This document shows, in pieces, positions 7,853-16,442 of a stretch of 64,000 bases of DNA. The stretch comes from Glaciecola nitratireducens FR1064 (GTDB lineage: Bacteria > Pseudomonadota > Gammaproteobacteria > Enterobacterales > Alteromonadaceae), in contig NC_016041.1 in the NCBI RefSeq assembly GCF_000226565.1, positions 372,001 through 436,000 on the forward strand, given 5' to 3'. The translations under genes and the position numbers were made by a program. The stretch's first letter is position 1; every line of letters begins with the position of its first letter. The notes below the pieces were generated by a model. That model worked only from the letters and a program-made list of their open reading frames with translations. It had not been told where the DNA came from and did not search any database.

Positions 7853-9069
7853 GTGTCGTAAACAAAATGCTCAAAGATTTAGAGCAACGCGACAAACAAT
7901 CAGTTTACGAGGCTGATTACGTGCCTGTTGAATCACAGGGCGCAAAATCACGAAAATTGTTGGTTGGCGTTTTGGTATTAGTTGTCGCATCAGGCGCCGC
8001 GACGCGGTTGCTATTACCCAACGACATTGCTAGCAAAAGTATTGAAGCGAAAGTGCAGGCACAGGCACCGACACCTTCAACGGCCACTATCTTGCCCGCT
8101 GCTGGTTCTAAAGCGGATGGGGTTAACCAATTTCAGCAGACAATAACGGAACAACAGCAGGCTCAAATTATGTTGAGTGAGCTTGATCAGGCAACCCTTA
8201 ATAGTTTAGAAAATGCCAAGCAAGCTGAAGCGGCAACTGTTGTAGCAGAGGCGAAACTAGCCGAAGTGAACAAAGAGTTAGCGCAAAAAGTTCAGCAAGT
8301 TGCAGTAAAAAGAGCTGGATTACAGCAAGCTCAGCAGCAGGAAAGTACGCAAAGTGCGAGTGTGAACAATGCCAATGTCGTCGACTATGCAGAAATCGAG
8401 CAGACGGACACAGCACCGACAGAAATAGCGCAGACAGAAACAAAACAGATAGAGGCCGACGAACCTGTTTTCAACGTTTCTTCCAGCAATAAGAGCGCAT
8501 CCACGCATCGAATGATAGAGCAGCGCATTCAGCTGTCACTCAAAAATGGTGATACTGCGTCAGCACTTAAAGATCTGAACAACTTACTTGCTTTAGAGCC
8601 AAGAAATGCGAGTGCAAGAAAGCGCTTATCAAGTCTTGAGTTTGCGCAGGGTAACCCGAAAAGAGCCGCTTTTTTACTCGACCAAGGTATCAAACTATCG
8701 CCAAACGACAGCAGCATGCGATTGATGCTGGCGCGCCTATTATTCCGTGAAAACCGGAATGCACAAGCACTTGCGATACTCAACGATCATCCTAAAAGCG
8801 TTATCGCAGACAATGATTTGCTTAGCTTTCGTGCGGCACTCGCTGAAAAGCAAAAAGACTACGCAACATCTTTAGAAGATTATGCAGTTTTACTGCAGCG
8901 CCAGCCGGGCAATGCGCGTTGGATGTTGGGATTAGCCATAAGCCAAGACAAACAAAAAATGATTGAACAAGCCGTTATTACTTATAAGAAAGTTAAATCA
9001 TTGAATCAGTTATCAGCACAGGTTGTTAGTTTTGTTGATGGACGCTTAGCAGCCTTGGTGGGGTCATAA
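7849..9069 (+). CDS. mshN: MSHA biogenesis protein MshN (TPR repeats)
   Basis: A 406-residue inner-membrane protein. The cytoplasmic N-terminus carries MSVVNKMLKDLEQR, a motif shared with GspB/ExeB-like partners. One transmembrane helix follows (about 38-55), then a long Ala/Gln/Glu-rich linker and C-terminal tetratricopeptide repeats (about residues 225-400). In ExeAB-type systems the ATPase (here MshM) works with such a bitopic partner to deliver the secretin, so MshM and MshN probably act together. The gene overlaps mshM and lies 3 bases before mshE. Confidence 0.9.
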   Translation: MSVVNKMLKDLEQRDKQSVYEADYVPVESQGAKSRKLLVGVLVLVVASGAATRLLLPNDIASKSIEAKVQAQAPTPSTATILPAAGSKADGVNQFQQTITEQQQAQIMLSELDQATLNSLENAKQAEAATVVAEAKLAEVNKELAQKVQQVAVKRAGLQQAQQQESTQSASVNNANVVDYAEIEQTDTAPTEIAQTETKQIEADEPVFNVSSSNKSASTHRMIEQRIQLSLKNGDTASALKDLNNLLALEPRNASARKRLSSLEFAQGNPKRAAFLLDQGIKLSPNDSSMRLMLARLLFRENRNAQALAILNDHPKSVIADNDLLSFRAALAEKQKDYATSLEDYAVLLQRQPGNARWMLGLAISQDKQKMIEQAVITYKKVKSLNQLSAQVVSFVDGRLAALVGS

Positions 9070-9072
9070 AAT

Positions 9073-10905
9073 ATGAAAATTCGATTAGGTGACTTGTTAG
9101 TCCAAAATAACTTAATTAATGATGAACAGCTCAAAACCGCGCTATCAGAGCAACGGCAGTCAGGACGTAAATTGGGCGCAACCCTAATTGCATTGAACAT
9201 GGTGACAGAAGACCAACTTCTTGAGCTATTGTCGACTCATTTAAATGTGCCATTAATTAAAATTGATGATTACCGCGTTGATCCTGAAGCAGTCAAGCTG
9301 CTGCCAGAAATTCAGGCTCGGCGATATCGAGCATTAGTGCTCGACGATAAGGGTGACAAGCTGCTTGTGGGAATGAGCGATCCTGGCGATATCAATGCAG
9401 TTGACGACCTCAGTAACAGGCTACCGAAGCCAATTGAAATTGCGGTTGTCAGCGAAACCCAACTGTTTGCTGCTTACGAAAACTTCTATCGTAAAACGGA
9501 AGAAATAGCGTCATTTGCGCAAGAGCTAGCGGAAGAGTACGACGACTCGCAAGACTTCGAACTCAATATGGGCGTTGACGGCGAACAAGAAACTGCGGTA
9601 GCAAAACTGCTGCAGTCGATATTTGAAGACGCGGTAATGGCCAAAGCTTCCGATATTCACATTGAGCCTGAAGAAAAGCAACTGCGCATTCGCCAGCGCG
9701 TGGATGGACAACTGCAGGAAACCATCATTCCAGAGCGTAACATTGCCGCAGCACTGGTACTGAGACTGAAGCTAATGTCTGGCTTGGATATTTCAGAGAA
9801 ACGTTTACCACAAGATGGTCGCGCGCAAATTAAAATTAAAGGTCGAGTGATTGATGTTCGTGTCTCTACTATGCCTGTGCAAGCTGGCGAGTCGGTGGTG
9901 ATGCGATTACTTGATCAATCACAAGGCATATTGACGCTTGCCCAAACCGGGATGCCACCGAGCATTGTTAAACGCTACAGAAAGTTATTACAAAGGCCGC
10001 ACGGCATGATTTTGGTTACGGGCCCTACAGGTTCTGGTAAAACTACGACGCTGTATGGCTCATTGAGTGAGTTAAACAAGCCGCAATCAAAAATCATTAC
10101 GGTTGAGGATCCGGTTGAATATCGCTTGCCGAGGATTAACCAAGTACAGGTAAATCATAAAATTGATCTAACCTTCTCACAAGTACTTAGAACCACGCTA
10201 CGTCAAGACCCTGATATCATCATGGTGGGCGAAATGCGAGACAAAGAAACGGTTGAAATAGGCCTTCGAGGCGCACTAACCGGTCACTTGGTGCTTTCTA
10301 CTTTGCACACCAATGACAGTATCAGCAGTGCTATTCGTCTGCTAGATATGGGTGCACCAGGTTACCTCGTGGCTAGTTCACTAAGAGCAATTATAGCGCA
10401 GCGACTGGTGCGCCGCATTTGTGACAACTGTGTAGTGGACGAAGAAGTGTCGAGCGAAGCGTATTTTTGGTTGAAAACGCTCAATGAAGATATTTCAGAC
10501 ATCACATTCAAAAAGGGCAAAGGGTGCCAAAAGTGCAACCATAGCGGTTATCGCGGTCGTGTTGGTGTATTTGAATTATTAGAAATGACCGAAGCAATGA
10601 TGACTGCGCTGAAAAACAACGATACCAGTGCGTTTTCTGAAGCCGCGCGGGTTAGTCCCGATTACAAGCCATTGGCTCACTCGGCTCTGTTATACGCAAA
10701 AGAAGGCATCACCAGTATTGATGAAGTATTGAAATTAGTCGAAATGGTGGGTGATGCGCAAGACCAAGAACATACAGAACATACGGTCGAAGATGATGTT
10801 CCTGCACTGTTAGTTCCGCAGCCTGAACGTGGACCGTCGACACTGAAAGATAGCTTGGGCTCAGATTTTAGCGGTTCAGGTTTGTCACTGGAGGATGATA
10901 GCTAG
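9073..10905 (+). CDS. mshE: MSHA pilus extension ATPase MshE, c-di-GMP binding
   Basis: Hexameric GspE/PilB-type ATPase that powers pilus extension. The N-terminal MshEN domain begins RLGDLLVQNNLINDEQL and continues with LGATLIALNMVTEDQL, the tandem motif known to bind cyclic di-GMP. Walker A GPTGSGKTTT is at residues 317-326 and the Walker B region VGEMRD around 385-390. A zinc-type tetracysteine cluster uses C450, C453, C485 and C488. At 610 residues it is longer than the roughly 575 of the Vibrio protein, the extra being an acidic, Ser/Asp-rich tail of about 45 residues. Its stop overlaps the mshG start by one base. Confidence 0.97.
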   Translation: MKIRLGDLLVQNNLINDEQLKTALSEQRQSGRKLGATLIALNMVTEDQLLELLSTHLNVPLIKIDDYRVDPEAVKLLPEIQARRYRALVLDDKGDKLLVGMSDPGDINAVDDLSNRLPKPIEIAVVSETQLFAAYENFYRKTEEIASFAQELAEEYDDSQDFELNMGVDGEQETAVAKLLQSIFEDAVMAKASDIHIEPEEKQLRIRQRVDGQLQETIIPERNIAAALVLRLKLMSGLDISEKRLPQDGRAQIKIKGRVIDVRVSTMPVQAGESVVMRLLDQSQGILTLAQTGMPPSIVKRYRKLLQRPHGMILVTGPTGSGKTTTLYGSLSELNKPQSKIITVEDPVEYRLPRINQVQVNHKIDLTFSQVLRTTLRQDPDIIMVGEMRDKETVEIGLRGALTGHLVLSTLHTNDSISSAIRLLDMGAPGYLVASSLRAIIAQRLVRRICDNCVVDEEVSSEAYFWLKTLNEDISDITFKKGKGCQKCNHSGYRGRVGVFELLEMTEAMMTALKNNDTSAFSEAARVSPDYKPLAHSALLYAKEGITSIDEVLKLVEMVGDAQDQEHTEHTVEDDVPALLVPQPERGPSTLKDSLGSDFSGSGLSLEDDS

Positions 10906-12131
10906 TGGCTTCATTTGCTTACAAAGGTCGTGAATCCGGTGGGTCGCTGGTAAATGGCACTATTGATGCTATCGATGCGGTGACTGCCGCCAAAATGTTG
11001 ATGACAAGGAATATTGTTCCTGTCGATATTACAGTGCTAACAAGTAAAGCTAGCAAAAAAGAAGTGTCCAGTGATTTAGGATTGTTCGTTCCGCAGGTCA
11101 GTATTGACGATTTGGTCAATTTTGCGCGTCAAATGTATTCATTGGCAAAAGCAGGCATACCGATCATTCGTGCTGTTGCCGGATTGTCGAACACGAATTC
11201 AAAGCGCATGCGCCTTGCGTTGACAGACGTCATTGAACAGTTGGAGCGAGGTCGAAATTTATCTTCAGCACTGGCGCAACATCCAAAAATCTTTAATCAA
11301 CTCTTTGTCAGTGTAGTGCACGTGGGTGAAAATACCGGTCAGTTAGATGCGGCTTTTAAGCAACTTGCTGAGTATCTGCAAAGAGAGCAAGAAACTCGCA
11401 AACAGATAAAAGCAGCGACACGCTACCCCATGTTTGTCGTATTTGCCTTGGTTGCTGCCCTCATTGTCATGAACATTTTCGTTATTCCAGTGTTTGCTGG
11501 GATGTTCGAAAAGTTTGATGCCGAATTGCCTGGTATGACCTTGTTTTTAATAGGAATGTCTGACTTTTTTATCACCAAGTGGTGGGTCCTAATTATTATC
11601 ATTATCGTATGTTTTTTCATAACAAGGCGTTATCTCGATACTAAACAAGGGCGCTACAAATGGGATAAATTGAAACTCGAAATACCGTTGGTGGGTTCGA
11701 TTATAGAACGTTCCTTGCTAGGTCGCTTTGCTCGAAGCTTTTCTATGATGTTAAAAGCGGGTGTGCCATTAACGACAGCGCTGAATTTAGTTGCTGACGC
11801 TGTTAGCAATAGTTACATGAGTAAAGCGATTATCGATATGCGTCAGCGCATCGAAAAAGGTGAAGGTTTATCGCGCGTGGCATTAGCCAGCGGATTGTTT
11901 ACACCCTTGGTCATGCAGATGATTAATGTGGGTGAAGAAACAGGTCGTGTCGACGAGCTGCTGCAGGAAGTTGCTGAGTTTTATGAGCGCGAAGTTGAGT
12001 ACGACTTAAAGAGTCTGACTTCGAAGATAGAGCCAATTTTAATAGCCATTGTGGCTGCTATGGTGCTGGTATTAGCCTTGGGCATATTCACACCAATGTG
12101 GGACATGATGAGCGTGGTGCAAGGCAAGTAA
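10905..12131 (+). CDS. mshG: MSHA biogenesis inner-membrane platform protein MshG
   Basis: A 408-residue member of the GspF/PilC platform family. It carries two T2SS-F domains (about residues 70-195 and 272-395) and transmembrane helices near 170-195, 220-240 and 370-395. The motif VHVGENTGQLD and its repeat INVGEETGRVDE mark the two domains. It forms the membrane base that transmits MshE motion to the growing pilus. It starts with GTG sharing a base with the mshE stop codon (tagtg), so it is translationally coupled to mshE. Stop and next start overlap (taatg). Confidence 0.95.
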   Translation: MASFAYKGRESGGSLVNGTIDAIDAVTAAKMLMTRNIVPVDITVLTSKASKKEVSSDLGLFVPQVSIDDLVNFARQMYSLAKAGIPIIRAVAGLSNTNSKRMRLALTDVIEQLERGRNLSSALAQHPKIFNQLFVSVVHVGENTGQLDAAFKQLAEYLQREQETRKQIKAATRYPMFVVFALVAALIVMNIFVIPVFAGMFEKFDAELPGMTLFLIGMSDFFITKWWVLIIIIIVCFFITRRYLDTKQGRYKWDKLKLEIPLVGSIIERSLLGRFARSFSMMLKAGVPLTTALNLVADAVSNSYMSKAIIDMRQRIEKGEGLSRVALASGLFTPLVMQMINVGEETGRVDELLQEVAEFYEREVEYDLKSLTSKIEPILIAIVAAMVLVLALGIFTPMWDMMSVVQGK

Positions 12132-12628
12132 TGTCTAGCAAGCTATATCGTCTAATCTGTGTATTCATCGTCATTATGGTGATTGGCACCGGCTTATACA
12201 AAAGCCTCTTGGGCAGCAATAGTGAATCGTGGGAAAAAGTTGGTTTTGAAAGTTTGAAAGCGTCGATGCAAAAAGGTTTAGCGATAATCCATTGGCAGTG
12301 GCAGTACGAAGGTCGACCAAGTTCTATTTTGTATGAAACGACTCAAGCACAGCGTATTGACCGAATTGAAATTAATGCTGACGGTTGGCCAAATTTAGCA
12401 AGGTCACGCGAAGCTTGCCGCGATTTTTTAAATATCTTTGCCGATTCAGTCGTTGTTGAAGTAAGTGGTTTAGAGCTCGATGTTGATATTACGAAGCAGT
12501 TGGGCATTAGCGTTGAGTTTTTAGCGCAGCAAGAACTCAACGACTCTGGCGAAGCAGTCGATATATGTCGATATAGCCGGAAAAATCAAGAATTAGAATA
12601 TCACCTTGGAACAGGCAAGCTGTTTTAA
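12131..12628 (+). CDS. mshF: MSHA biogenesis protein MshF
   Basis: A 165-residue protein with an N-terminal transmembrane helix (about residues 7-23) and a short periplasmic domain. It sits between the platform protein and the first prepilin, as MshF does in Vibrio and Shewanella. The ATG at 12131 overlaps the mshG stop and is preferred to an upstream in-frame codon at 12098. Its molecular role is not established. The name rests on position, size and topology. It is the last gene of the tightly packed mshI-mshF block, followed by a 29-base gap with a fresh ribosome-binding site. Confidence 0.82.
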   Translation: MSSKLYRLICVFIVIMVIGTGLYKSLLGSNSESWEKVGFESLKASMQKGLAIIHWQWQYEGRPSSILYETTQAQRIDRIEINADGWPNLARSREACRDFLNIFADSVVVEVSGLELDVDITKQLGISVEFLAQQELNDSGEAVDICRYSRKNQELEYHLGTGKLF

Positions 12629-12657
12629 GTACAAATTGAATGAATGTAGGAGAGATT

Positions 12658-13263
12658 ATGGCAACGGGTAACAACATAAAACAACAGGGCTTTACGCTTA
12701 TAGAGCTGGTCATTGTTGTTGTCATCCTTGGGCTTTTAGCTGCTACAGCGATACCGCGTTTCTTAGATGTACCGAAAGATGCAGAAGACGCAACTGTTGA
12801 AGGTGTTGCGGGTGGTTTCGCAACAGGTGTCGGTTTAGCGCGAGCACAGTGGGAAATTGAAGGTAGACCACAGGACAACAACGGCAACAATCTAAGCTTT
12901 GTCACCATTGAAGGTATTTTAATTGGGATTGACAGCGATACGGGTTATCCAACCGGTCAGCTCAACAACGATTCAAGCACCGAAGATGACAGCATGACTC
13001 GTCTGGATTGCGAAAGCATCTTTAACTTAATTATGCAAAGTGCACCAACGATTACGTCAACGTGGAGTGCACAAGCAGTAGAAGATTTTCGATACTTCAC
13101 TAATGTGAACGAGAATGCAGGAACTGGCGGTAATGATGTTTGTCATTATTACCTGACTAGAACCATTAAGAACAACACTAATGAGCCGACCACCACTAGT
13201 TCAGGCAATGGCTTTGTATACGACCCAAGGATTGGTCAGGTGATTGTGTTTAGTAATAACTAA
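12658..13263 (+). CDS. mshB: MSHA prepilin-like protein MshB
   Basis: Type IV prepilin with leader MATGNNIKQQG, a processing site before FTLIELV, a conserved Glu at +5, and a 20-residue hydrophobic helix. The ATG at 12658 is chosen because AGGAGA lies 4 bases upstream, whereas the longer in-frame start at 12640 has no clear site. The 201-residue protein is larger than the major pilin and carries two Cys (about residues 119 and 161). This fits a minor pilin that primes assembly or adjusts the pilus. PilD-type peptidase would be needed for cleavage and is not encoded in this window. Confidence 0.92.
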   Translation: MATGNNIKQQGFTLIELVIVVVILGLLAATAIPRFLDVPKDAEDATVEGVAGGFATGVGLARAQWEIEGRPQDNNGNNLSFVTIEGILIGIDSDTGYPTGQLNNDSSTEDDSMTRLDCESIFNLIMQSAPTITSTWSAQAVEDFRYFTNVNENAGTGGNDVCHYYLTRTIKNNTNEPTTTSSGNGFVYDPRIGQVIVFSNN

Positions 13264-13342
13264 TTGATTAGGTAGTGCTGAATATTAACAACGATTTTTA
13301 ATCTTTAAATTTAATAGAAATATCCATTTCGAAGGAAGTATT

Positions 13343-13828
13343 ATGAAAAACCAAATGAACAAACAGAAAGGCTTTACACTAATCGAGTTAATCATCGTTA
13401 TCGTAATCCTTGGTATCTTGGCAGTAACCGCGGCTCCACGTTTTATTGATTTGCAGTCTGATGCTAAAGCGTCAACGCTTGATGGTGTTAAAGCTGCGCT
13501 TCAAGGAGCATCGCAATTGGTTTACGCAAAAGCTGCTATTGCAGGCGTTCAAGGCAGTGCAACTGCGGAGCTTGTTGATATCAATGGTACCGACGTTTCG
13601 ACAATTAATGGATATCCAAATGCTATCGTAATCACTGACTTTACTGACTTAGCACCATTTTTAGAGCTCGACGGCGCTGAATTTGATTTAGCTAAAACAG
13701 CTCCGACAGATGACAATTTTGAGATTTTCTTTGAGGGCAAAGCAGAAACAGACAATTGCTTTATTCGTTATACTAACGCTGGTGCGAATTCCTCACCATT
13801 GATCACAGTTATTGCTACTGGCTGTTAA
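13343..13828 (+). CDS. mshA: Major MSHA pilin MshA
   Basis: Structural subunit of the MSHA pilus. It has a short leader (MKNQMNKQKG), a processing site before FTLIELIIVIV and Glu at +5. The globular domain ends with two Cys (about 143 and 161) that should form the C-terminal disulfide loop. At 161 residues it is typical for the family. A strong AAGGAAG ribosome-binding site lies just before the ATG. The 79-base AT-rich gap from mshB would fit a separate promoter for high pilin expression, as known in Vibrio, but no clear -35/-10 pair stands out. Confidence 0.95.
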   Translation: MKNQMNKQKGFTLIELIIVIVILGILAVTAAPRFIDLQSDAKASTLDGVKAALQGASQLVYAKAAIAGVQGSATAELVDINGTDVSTINGYPNAIVITDFTDLAPFLELDGAEFDLAKTAPTDDNFEIFFEGKAETDNCFIRYTNAGANSSPLITVIATGC

Positions 13829-13852
13829 TCACGGTTGCAAAACACTCAATAA

Positions 13853-14410
13853 ATGTTTTGGTCATTATCGGTACTCAAACATCAACGAGCTCAAGGCGGG
13901 TTTACCCTCCTTGAGCTTATTGTCGTGATGATCATCCTCGGCATTTTAGCAATCTATGCAGTTCCCAAATTTAGCGGCGCTTCCGGCTACTCGGAATATA
14001 CCTATCAGAACCGATTAATATCCGTATTACGAAACATGCAAGTTAGAGCAATGCAGGATTCACGTCCTTCGTTTTGCCACAGAATCAACTTTATCAGCAC
14101 AAGCACCCAAGTGGCTTTCGGGCCAGCCTCCACAAATTATTCAGCGGGCAATGAAGCTGCCACTTGCGCAACGTCGATCGACTATAATTCTCCCGAATAT
14201 CTAAGAACCTCAGCAACCGAAATCCAAGAATCGAGCGTTTCGATGACGGTAGTTGATGGTTCAACAGCAATCAATGCGATCGATTTCAACTCTGTTGGCT
14301 CCCCTCAAACGGCAGTATCCAATTGCAGTGCAGGCTGCCGAGTAACATTCACGGGCCAAGCTGCAGCTCAAGTGTGTATTGAATCGGAAGGGTTTATTCA
14401 TGCTTGTTAA
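13853..14410 (+). CDS. mshC: MSHA prepilin-like protein MshC
   Basis: A 185-residue type IV prepilin-like protein. A 15-16-residue leader ends in Gly-Gly before FTLLELIVVMIILGILAIYA. Glu is at +5. The body contains several Cys, with a Cys-rich C-terminus (SNCSAGC and a final AC). It is presumed to be a minor pilin incorporated at or near the pilus tip together with MshD, MshO and MshP. The 24-base gap from mshA lacks a strong ribosome-binding site, suggesting lower expression than the major pilin. The 3' end overlaps mshD by 11 bases. Confidence 0.9.
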   Translation: MFWSLSVLKHQRAQGGFTLLELIVVMIILGILAIYAVPKFSGASGYSEYTYQNRLISVLRNMQVRAMQDSRPSFCHRINFISTSTQVAFGPASTNYSAGNEAATCATSIDYNSPEYLRTSATEIQESSVSMTVVDGSTAINAIDFNSVGSPQTAVSNCSAGCRVTFTGQAAAQVCIESEGFIHAC

Positions 14411-14990
14411 TTCACCTATTCAAATTAAGGCTGCGCGTTTTCAATCAACGCCCTTTCAACATGGTTTCACCTTAATTGAACTTGTTGTTGGCATTGTTAT
14501 ATTTGCTGTTGCGATGGTGCTAGTCGTTAGTTTTTTGCAGCCGCAGGTAAGAAAGGGAATTGATCCCATCTGGCAGGTGCGAGCAGCATCGTTGGGCCAA
14601 TCAATAAGCAATGAAATTTTAGCAAAACCATTTGATCAAAACTCGAATCAGGTAGGTGGCATGGAGCGTTGTAATGAAGCTGTAACCTGCACTGACAGCG
14701 GCGCTCTCGGCCCAGATGCTGGCGAAAACCGCGACTCTTACAATGATGTTGATGACTACCATGGTTTAAATGTTAGCGGTGAAGATATCTTTAATTCTCT
14801 CGGTTTAAATACCGAGGTTGATGGCACATACATTTACGCCGGCTTCAATGCGCAAGTGAGTGTATTTTACGACCAAAACCTTGACGGTATTGATGACTTA
14901 GCAGTAGGTAATAAAAAGCTTATTACCGTCACTATTACAACACCTGGCGGCGAGCGTATCGTGCTAACTAGCGTAAAGGGTAATTTTTAA
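14400..14990 (+). CDS. mshD: MSHA prepilin-like protein MshD
   Basis: A 196-residue prepilin-like minor pilin. The start at ATG 14400 follows a GGAAGGG ribosome-binding site 8 bases upstream, and the in-frame TTG at 14379 is less likely. The leader is about 28 residues and processing is expected at QHG before FTLIELVVGIVIFAV. The globular part contains an Asp-rich stretch (around DQNLDGIDDLAVG) that could bind calcium. The stop overlaps the mshO start (taatg). It is known as a PulG-like component in Vibrio, and its precise function is not defined. Confidence 0.9.
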   Translation: MLVNSPIQIKAARFQSTPFQHGFTLIELVVGIVIFAVAMVLVVSFLQPQVRKGIDPIWQVRAASLGQSISNEILAKPFDQNSNQVGGMERCNEAVTCTDSGALGPDAGENRDSYNDVDDYHGLNVSGEDIFNSLGLNTEVDGTYIYAGFNAQVSVFYDQNLDGIDDLAVGNKKLITVTITTPGGERIVLTSVKGNF

Positions 14991-15862
14991 TGATTATCCC
15001 AAATTCGACCTTTAAACTGAATCGCGGATTTACCTTAATTGAATTGGTTATGGTGCTGGTGGTGTTAGCGATCGTGTCGGTCGGGCTCACCCGTTTTATC
15101 CGTTCTTCAACTCAAATTTTTATTGATACAAGTGAGCGCGAACGTTTATTACGTGAAGGTAGTTTTGCGGTTGAACGCATTAATCGCGAAATATCTGATG
15201 CAGTGCCAAATTCAGTTCGATTAACGGGTAATGCAGGCGTGCACTGTTTACAGTTTGTGCCAATCAAATGGAGCACTTTTTACTTAACGCTACCGATGAC
15301 GCCAAGTTCCGACCGCGAAATGGATGTTTTCGAAATGCAAGATATCGATGGCAACGTATTTACGCCAAACAACGGCAGTGACTACGCATTGGTTTATCCA
15401 ACTAGTTCGGACGATGTCTATTCAAACACAAGCAACAGACGCCACCTTATTAACTCATGCAGTGATGACGGCGATGGTGATTGTGCAACCGACGATGACG
15501 CTGACGGTGTTGTGCAACTTACGCTGAGCGGTGCATTTTCACAAGCAAGTCCAGCAAAGCGCATGTACATTGCCAGTTCTGCGGTGAACTACTGTGTGCG
15601 AAATAACGCAATTTATCGGCATGAATCGACTATTTCACCTACTCAAACTACGTTCACAAGCGGTGGGGTATTAATGGCAGAAAACCTAGCCAATGCTCTC
15701 AGTGCAGATCCCAATTTCGCCGGTGTAAATAGTCAAAACCCATTCAGAGTTATTGATGCTTCATTGCGTCGAAACGCCTACACACAAACGCAGTTTATTT
15801 TTGCCAGAGACAGTGAATATATGACTTTTACACAGGAGATTCATGTTCCTAATGTGCCCTAG
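14990..15862 (+). CDS. mshO: MSHA prepilin-like protein MshO
   Basis: A 290-residue minor pilin resembling GspJ/PilW-type proteins. The leader is MIIPNSTFKLNRG, with cleavage before FTLIELVMVLVVLAIVSVG and Glu at +5. The body has an acidic repeat region (DDGDGDCATDDDADG), a good candidate for a Ca2+ site. Overlap of its start with the mshD stop and of its end with mshP (20 bases) indicates a coupled series. Minor pilins of this kind usually form a tip complex that initiates the fibre. Confidence 0.9.
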   Translation: MIIPNSTFKLNRGFTLIELVMVLVVLAIVSVGLTRFIRSSTQIFIDTSERERLLREGSFAVERINREISDAVPNSVRLTGNAGVHCLQFVPIKWSTFYLTLPMTPSSDREMDVFEMQDIDGNVFTPNNGSDYALVYPTSSDDVYSNTSNRRHLINSCSDDGDGDCATDDDADGVVQLTLSGAFSQASPAKRMYIASSAVNYCVRNNAIYRHESTISPTQTTFTSGGVLMAENLANALSADPNFAGVNSQNPFRVIDASLRRNAYTQTQFIFARDSEYMTFTQEIHVPNVP

Positions 15863-16361
15863 TAAAAGTATTAAGGCTATTAAAGCTACTAACGCTAATA
15901 AAGCAAGATCATCGCTAACTTACATGAGCAGCGGAGCAAGAAAAGCTGCGCGGCAAAGTGGCAGCATGATAGTGATGGCTTTGTTTGCCATTATTGTTTT
16001 AGCGTTGCTGGCCGGCACACTCGTTAATATGCTCAGCACGTCATCAAATTCTGTGTTATTCGAGGTGTATGGTGTGCGTGCAAAAAATGCAGCGCAAGCG
16101 GGGATTCAAGAACTAGCCATGACGGCATTTCCTCTGGGAGCAGGACCACAGTTATGTAACCAAGTTATCGTTAATCCAGCAACCTTTGCTTCCATTCCTG
16201 GATTTCAATCGTGTCAATTTACAGCAAGGTGCACCACAAGCGATATCAATTTTAATGGCGAAGACTATCGCTATTACCGTTTTTCAAGTACTGGAAGTTG
16301 TGGATTTGATGGCGTTGTTGTCAGCCGCACGGTTTCTGTTGATGCGATGCAAGAGAATTAA
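15843..16361 (+). CDS. mshP: MSHA biogenesis protein MshP (PilX-like minor pilin)
   Basis: A 172-residue protein with a long basic N-terminal stretch (about 38 residues, Lys/Ser/Ala-rich) before RQSG and the hydrophobic segment SMIVMALFAIIVLALLAG. The usual Glu at +5 is missing, as in PilX/GspK-like minor pilins that cap the tip complex. Four or more Cys in the C-terminal half suggest disulfides. The start at 15843 lies inside mshO, and internal Met codons are possible alternatives. It precedes a possible 25-codon frame and mshQ. Confidence 0.85.
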   Translation: MFLMCPSKSIKAIKATNANKARSSLTYMSSGARKAARQSGSMIVMALFAIIVLALLAGTLVNMLSTSSNSVLFEVYGVRAKNAAQAGIQELAMTAFPLGAGPQLCNQVIVNPATFASIPGFQSCQFTARCTTSDINFNGEDYRYYRFSSTGSCGFDGVVVSRTVSVDAMQEN

Positions 16362-16364
16362 GTT

Positions 16365-16442
16365 ATGAACGATGTATTGATTTTAGAAAGACACGGTGCA
16401 GCGTTGCGCATAACGGCAAAGGATACAGATTGTCATGATTAA
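16365..16442 (+). CDS. Possible 25-residue upstream peptide between mshP and mshQ
   Basis: An ATG three bases after the mshP stop opens a 25-codon frame (MNDVLILERHGAALRITAKD then five more). Its stop overlaps the mshQ start by 8 bases. A weak AAGAG lies 10 bases before the ATG. The tight fit between both neighbours is what translational coupling would look like, but so short a frame can occur by chance and the peptide matches nothing I know. Confidence 0.2.
   Translation: MNDVLILERHGAALRITAKDTDCHD

Noticed and set aside
13264-13342. Separate promoter for mshA
   Set aside because: Expected from other species, but the TTGATT near 13263 has no -10 at usable distance, so it is mentioned only in the mshA entry.
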